Source of the DNA: Thermoleophilia bacterium | GTDB taxonomy: Bacteria; Actinomycetota; Thermoleophilia; BMS3ABIN01 | Length of the DNA stretch: 42,720 nt | Reading direction: 5' to 3' | Assembly: GCA_014874175.1 (NCBI GenBank) | Contig: JACWAD010000059.1 | Span: forward strand, 1 to 42,720 | In this document: piece after piece, positions 41,548 to 42,720 of the stretch | How positions within the stretch are numbered: the first letter of the stretch is position 1 | Layout of the letters: the number at the start of each line of letters is the position of its first letter | The notes under the pieces: generated by a model | The model's input: only the letters and a program-made list of their open reading frames with translations | The model's database searches: none | Told to the model about the DNA's origin: nothing | Made by a program: the position numbers and the translations under genes

Positions 41548-41994
41548 TTATTTTGCAGTCACAATCAACTTCACGGTGGCGATGGCGCCGGTGTGGACCT
41601 CGATTTCGACCATGTAGTCGCCGGTTTCCTTGATCGGCTCGGCCAGTTTTATCTTCTTTCTGTCGATTCGCGCCTTGCGCGCATCAAAGATGGCGTCAGA
41701 TATGTCGGCGACAGAAACCGAGCCAAACAGTTTGCCGTCCTCGCCTGCCTGGGCAGGGATGGTAAGGACGGTCTTTCCCAGGGTCTCGGCCAGTTCTTCG
41801 GCATGCTCTGCGTCCCGCTTCATCTTTGCCTCCGCCTCTTCCTGGCGGCGGCGGACCTCCTCCACGCGGCCGGGGGTTGCCGTTTCCGCCATCTTGCGCG
41901 GGAGAAGGAAATTCCTGGCGTAACCATCGGCGGCCACGACCACCTCTCCCCTTGAGCCCAGCCCGGTCACGTCCTGCAACAATATCACTTCCAT
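41548..41994 (-). CDS. rplI: 50S ribosomal protein L9
   Basis: 148 residues, the usual length. VILLQDVTGLGSRGEVVVAADGYARNFLLPR is the N-terminal RNA-binding domain; a long charged connecting helix (EEVRRRQEEAEAKMKRDAEH) and a C-terminal domain (GKLFGSVSVADI, LAEPIKETGDYMVEIEVHTG) follow. GAGGAGA lies about 10 nt before the ATG. It is followed directly by dnaB, a common bacterial order. Confidence 0.97.
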   Translation of the reverse strand: MEVILLQDVTGLGSRGEVVVAADGYARNFLLPRKMAETATPGRVEEVRRRQEEAEAKMKRDAEHAEELAETLGKTVLTIPAQAGEDGKLFGSVSVADISDAIFDARKARIDRKKIKLAEPIKETGDYMVEIEVHTGAIATVKLIVTAK

Positions 41995-42077
41995 GCTTAA
42001 ATCTCCTCTCGTTTTATTCCGTGGAACTTTATGATTGCGGAGCGTTACCGCGGGCGCTCCAAGTCCCGATCAAACAA

Positions 42078-42720
42078 TCAAACTGACTTTTTAACCCGTT
42101 TGTCAAAACGGCGTCGGTAGTCAATCCAGATATCAAACAGCCCCAGCCAGCTGGGCAGGGACAGCCCCAACTGCAGAGCCACCAGACAAACGTAAACAAT
42201 CGCCTGCTTTGTCTTGGAAACCTTTAGCCTGGCCAGGAAAAAGATGGTAATTGCCAAAGCCTGGACAAAAAAGAGCGCCTCCGAAACAATCAGGAAGTTA
42301 AGCCCCGCCAGCCGCGCCGGCGCAGCGAAGGCGCCTCCCAGATAAGGCGAGACAAGATAGCAAATCAGTCCAATTATCATCACGTAGGCCAGCGAGAAAT
42401 GAAGCCGTAAATCCCGGAAGCAGAAGCCGTGCGGGAATGGCTGCTGTAGGCGGTCAAAGGCGTGCCTGGCGGCAAATACCGACACTGCTGCGAACGCCAG
42501 CGACGCCAGTAGCAGGAGCGACGGTAATAAATATGGCAATAGATCAAAAAAGCCGCGCAGCTGGACGATGGTGTCCTGCCCCGCCAGCAGCGATGGCGCC
42601 CGGCGGCTGATTTGGAGGGCCTGATCGGTGACGCTGTGAACGGCGGCAACCGGACCCATTCCTGCCGCAACCAGGACCGCCGCCGCCCAGACCAGCTGCG
42701 CTGCCAGGAACAGTGCCGTA
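42078..42720 (-). CDS. YybS-like (DUF2232) membrane protein, N-terminus cut off
   Basis: At least 213 residues; the frame stays open to the window end (TALFLAAQLVWAAAVLV at the truncated edge), so the true start is outside. Five to six hydrophobic helices are visible. IQ(L)RGFFDLLPYLLPSLLLL, YLVSPYLGGA, FLIVSEALFFVQALAI and a charged tail (RRRFDKRVKKSV) match the DUF2232/YybS family. In many Gram-positive genomes this gene lies between rpsR and rplI, so rpsF-ssb-rpsR probably follow beyond 42720. Function unknown. Confidence 0.75.
   Translation of the reverse strand, partial: TALFLAAQLVWAAAVLVAAGMGPVAAVHSVTDQALQISRRAPSLLAGQDTIVQLRGFFDLLPYLLPSLLLLASLAFAAVSVFAARHAFDRLQQPFPHGFCFRDLRLHFSLAYVMIIGLICYLVSPYLGGAFAAPARLAGLNFLIVSEALFFVQALAITIFFLARLKVSKTKQAIVYVCLVALQLGLSLPSWLGLFDIWIDYRRRFDKRVKKSV

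Noticed and set aside
1-42720. tRNA, rRNA, CRISPR array, transposase, integrase, prophage
   Set aside because: I looked through intergenic regions by eye and saw no cloverleaf, conserved rRNA segment, spaced-repeat array or mobile-element protein. A covariance-model scan could still find short RNAs.

Overview
The window is a gene-dense, GC-rich stretch of bacterial chromosome, almost entirely housekeeping and cell-envelope genes. I see no rRNA, tRNA, CRISPR array, transposase, integrase or phage gene. A Gram-positive-type (monoderm) host is suggested by an LCP cell-wall ligase, YidC and Jag next to rnpA-rpmH, LemA-HtpX, a YugP-like peptidase and the absence of LPS genes. About a third of starts are GTG or TTG, and at least one gene (rarA) looks leaderless. 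These traits fit a deep-branching actinobacterial (Actinomycetota) lineage, but that is inference and needs a marker-gene tree.

Layout. 1-461: intergenic repeats. 462-8553: B12-binding radical SAM enzyme, NrnA phosphoesterase, GT4 glycosyltransferase, LCP protein, UDP-glucose dehydrogenase and a convergent sugar-1-phosphate nucleotidyltransferase. 8624-13109: HNH protein, RarA, an acidic YtxH-like protein, HD phosphohydrolase, a zinc ribbon and a CopZ-like chaperone. 13179-15396: jag-yidC-yidD-rnpA-rpmH on the minus strand. 15400-15806: non-coding, with DnaA boxes, an oriC candidate without dnaA. 15807-20348: radC, lemA-htpX, a second YtxH-like gene, a metallophosphoesterase and a GNAT-like gene. 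20369-26999: six minus-strand genes (acuC-like, IMPase-like, amrS, treT, otsA-like, phasin-like). 27241-31198: response regulator, histidine kinase and HtrA protease. 31411-35501: TIM-barrel isomerase, FlgM-like small protein, Ddl, UPF0104 flippase-like protein and YugP-like peptidase. 35725-37696: rmd-gmd. 37764-42720: rplI-dnaB-pabB-pabC, with a YybS-like membrane protein cut by the window end.

How the genes fit together. Sugar-nucleotide genes (nucleotidyltransferase, ugd, gmd, rmd) can supply UDP-glucuronate and GDP-D-rhamnose for a surface glycan, with GT4, UPF0104 and LCP proteins as possible assembly steps. treT and the otsA-like gene point to trehalose-type solutes. The two-component system next to htrA is probably an envelope-stress or Pho-like circuit: three TTAAC repeats at exact 10-bp spacing lie just upstream of the htrA promoter. 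jag-yidC-yidD-rnpA-rpmH is the conserved origin-proximal block, and rplI-dnaB is often origin-linked too.

Most striking observations: rnpA has no ATG, GTG or TTG start; an oriC-like region lacks dnaA; the three 10-bp-phased boxes upstream of htrA; the treT/otsA-like pair without a visible phosphatase; and several families of short repeats spread through the intergenic gaps. I did not find a convincing new multi-gene system.
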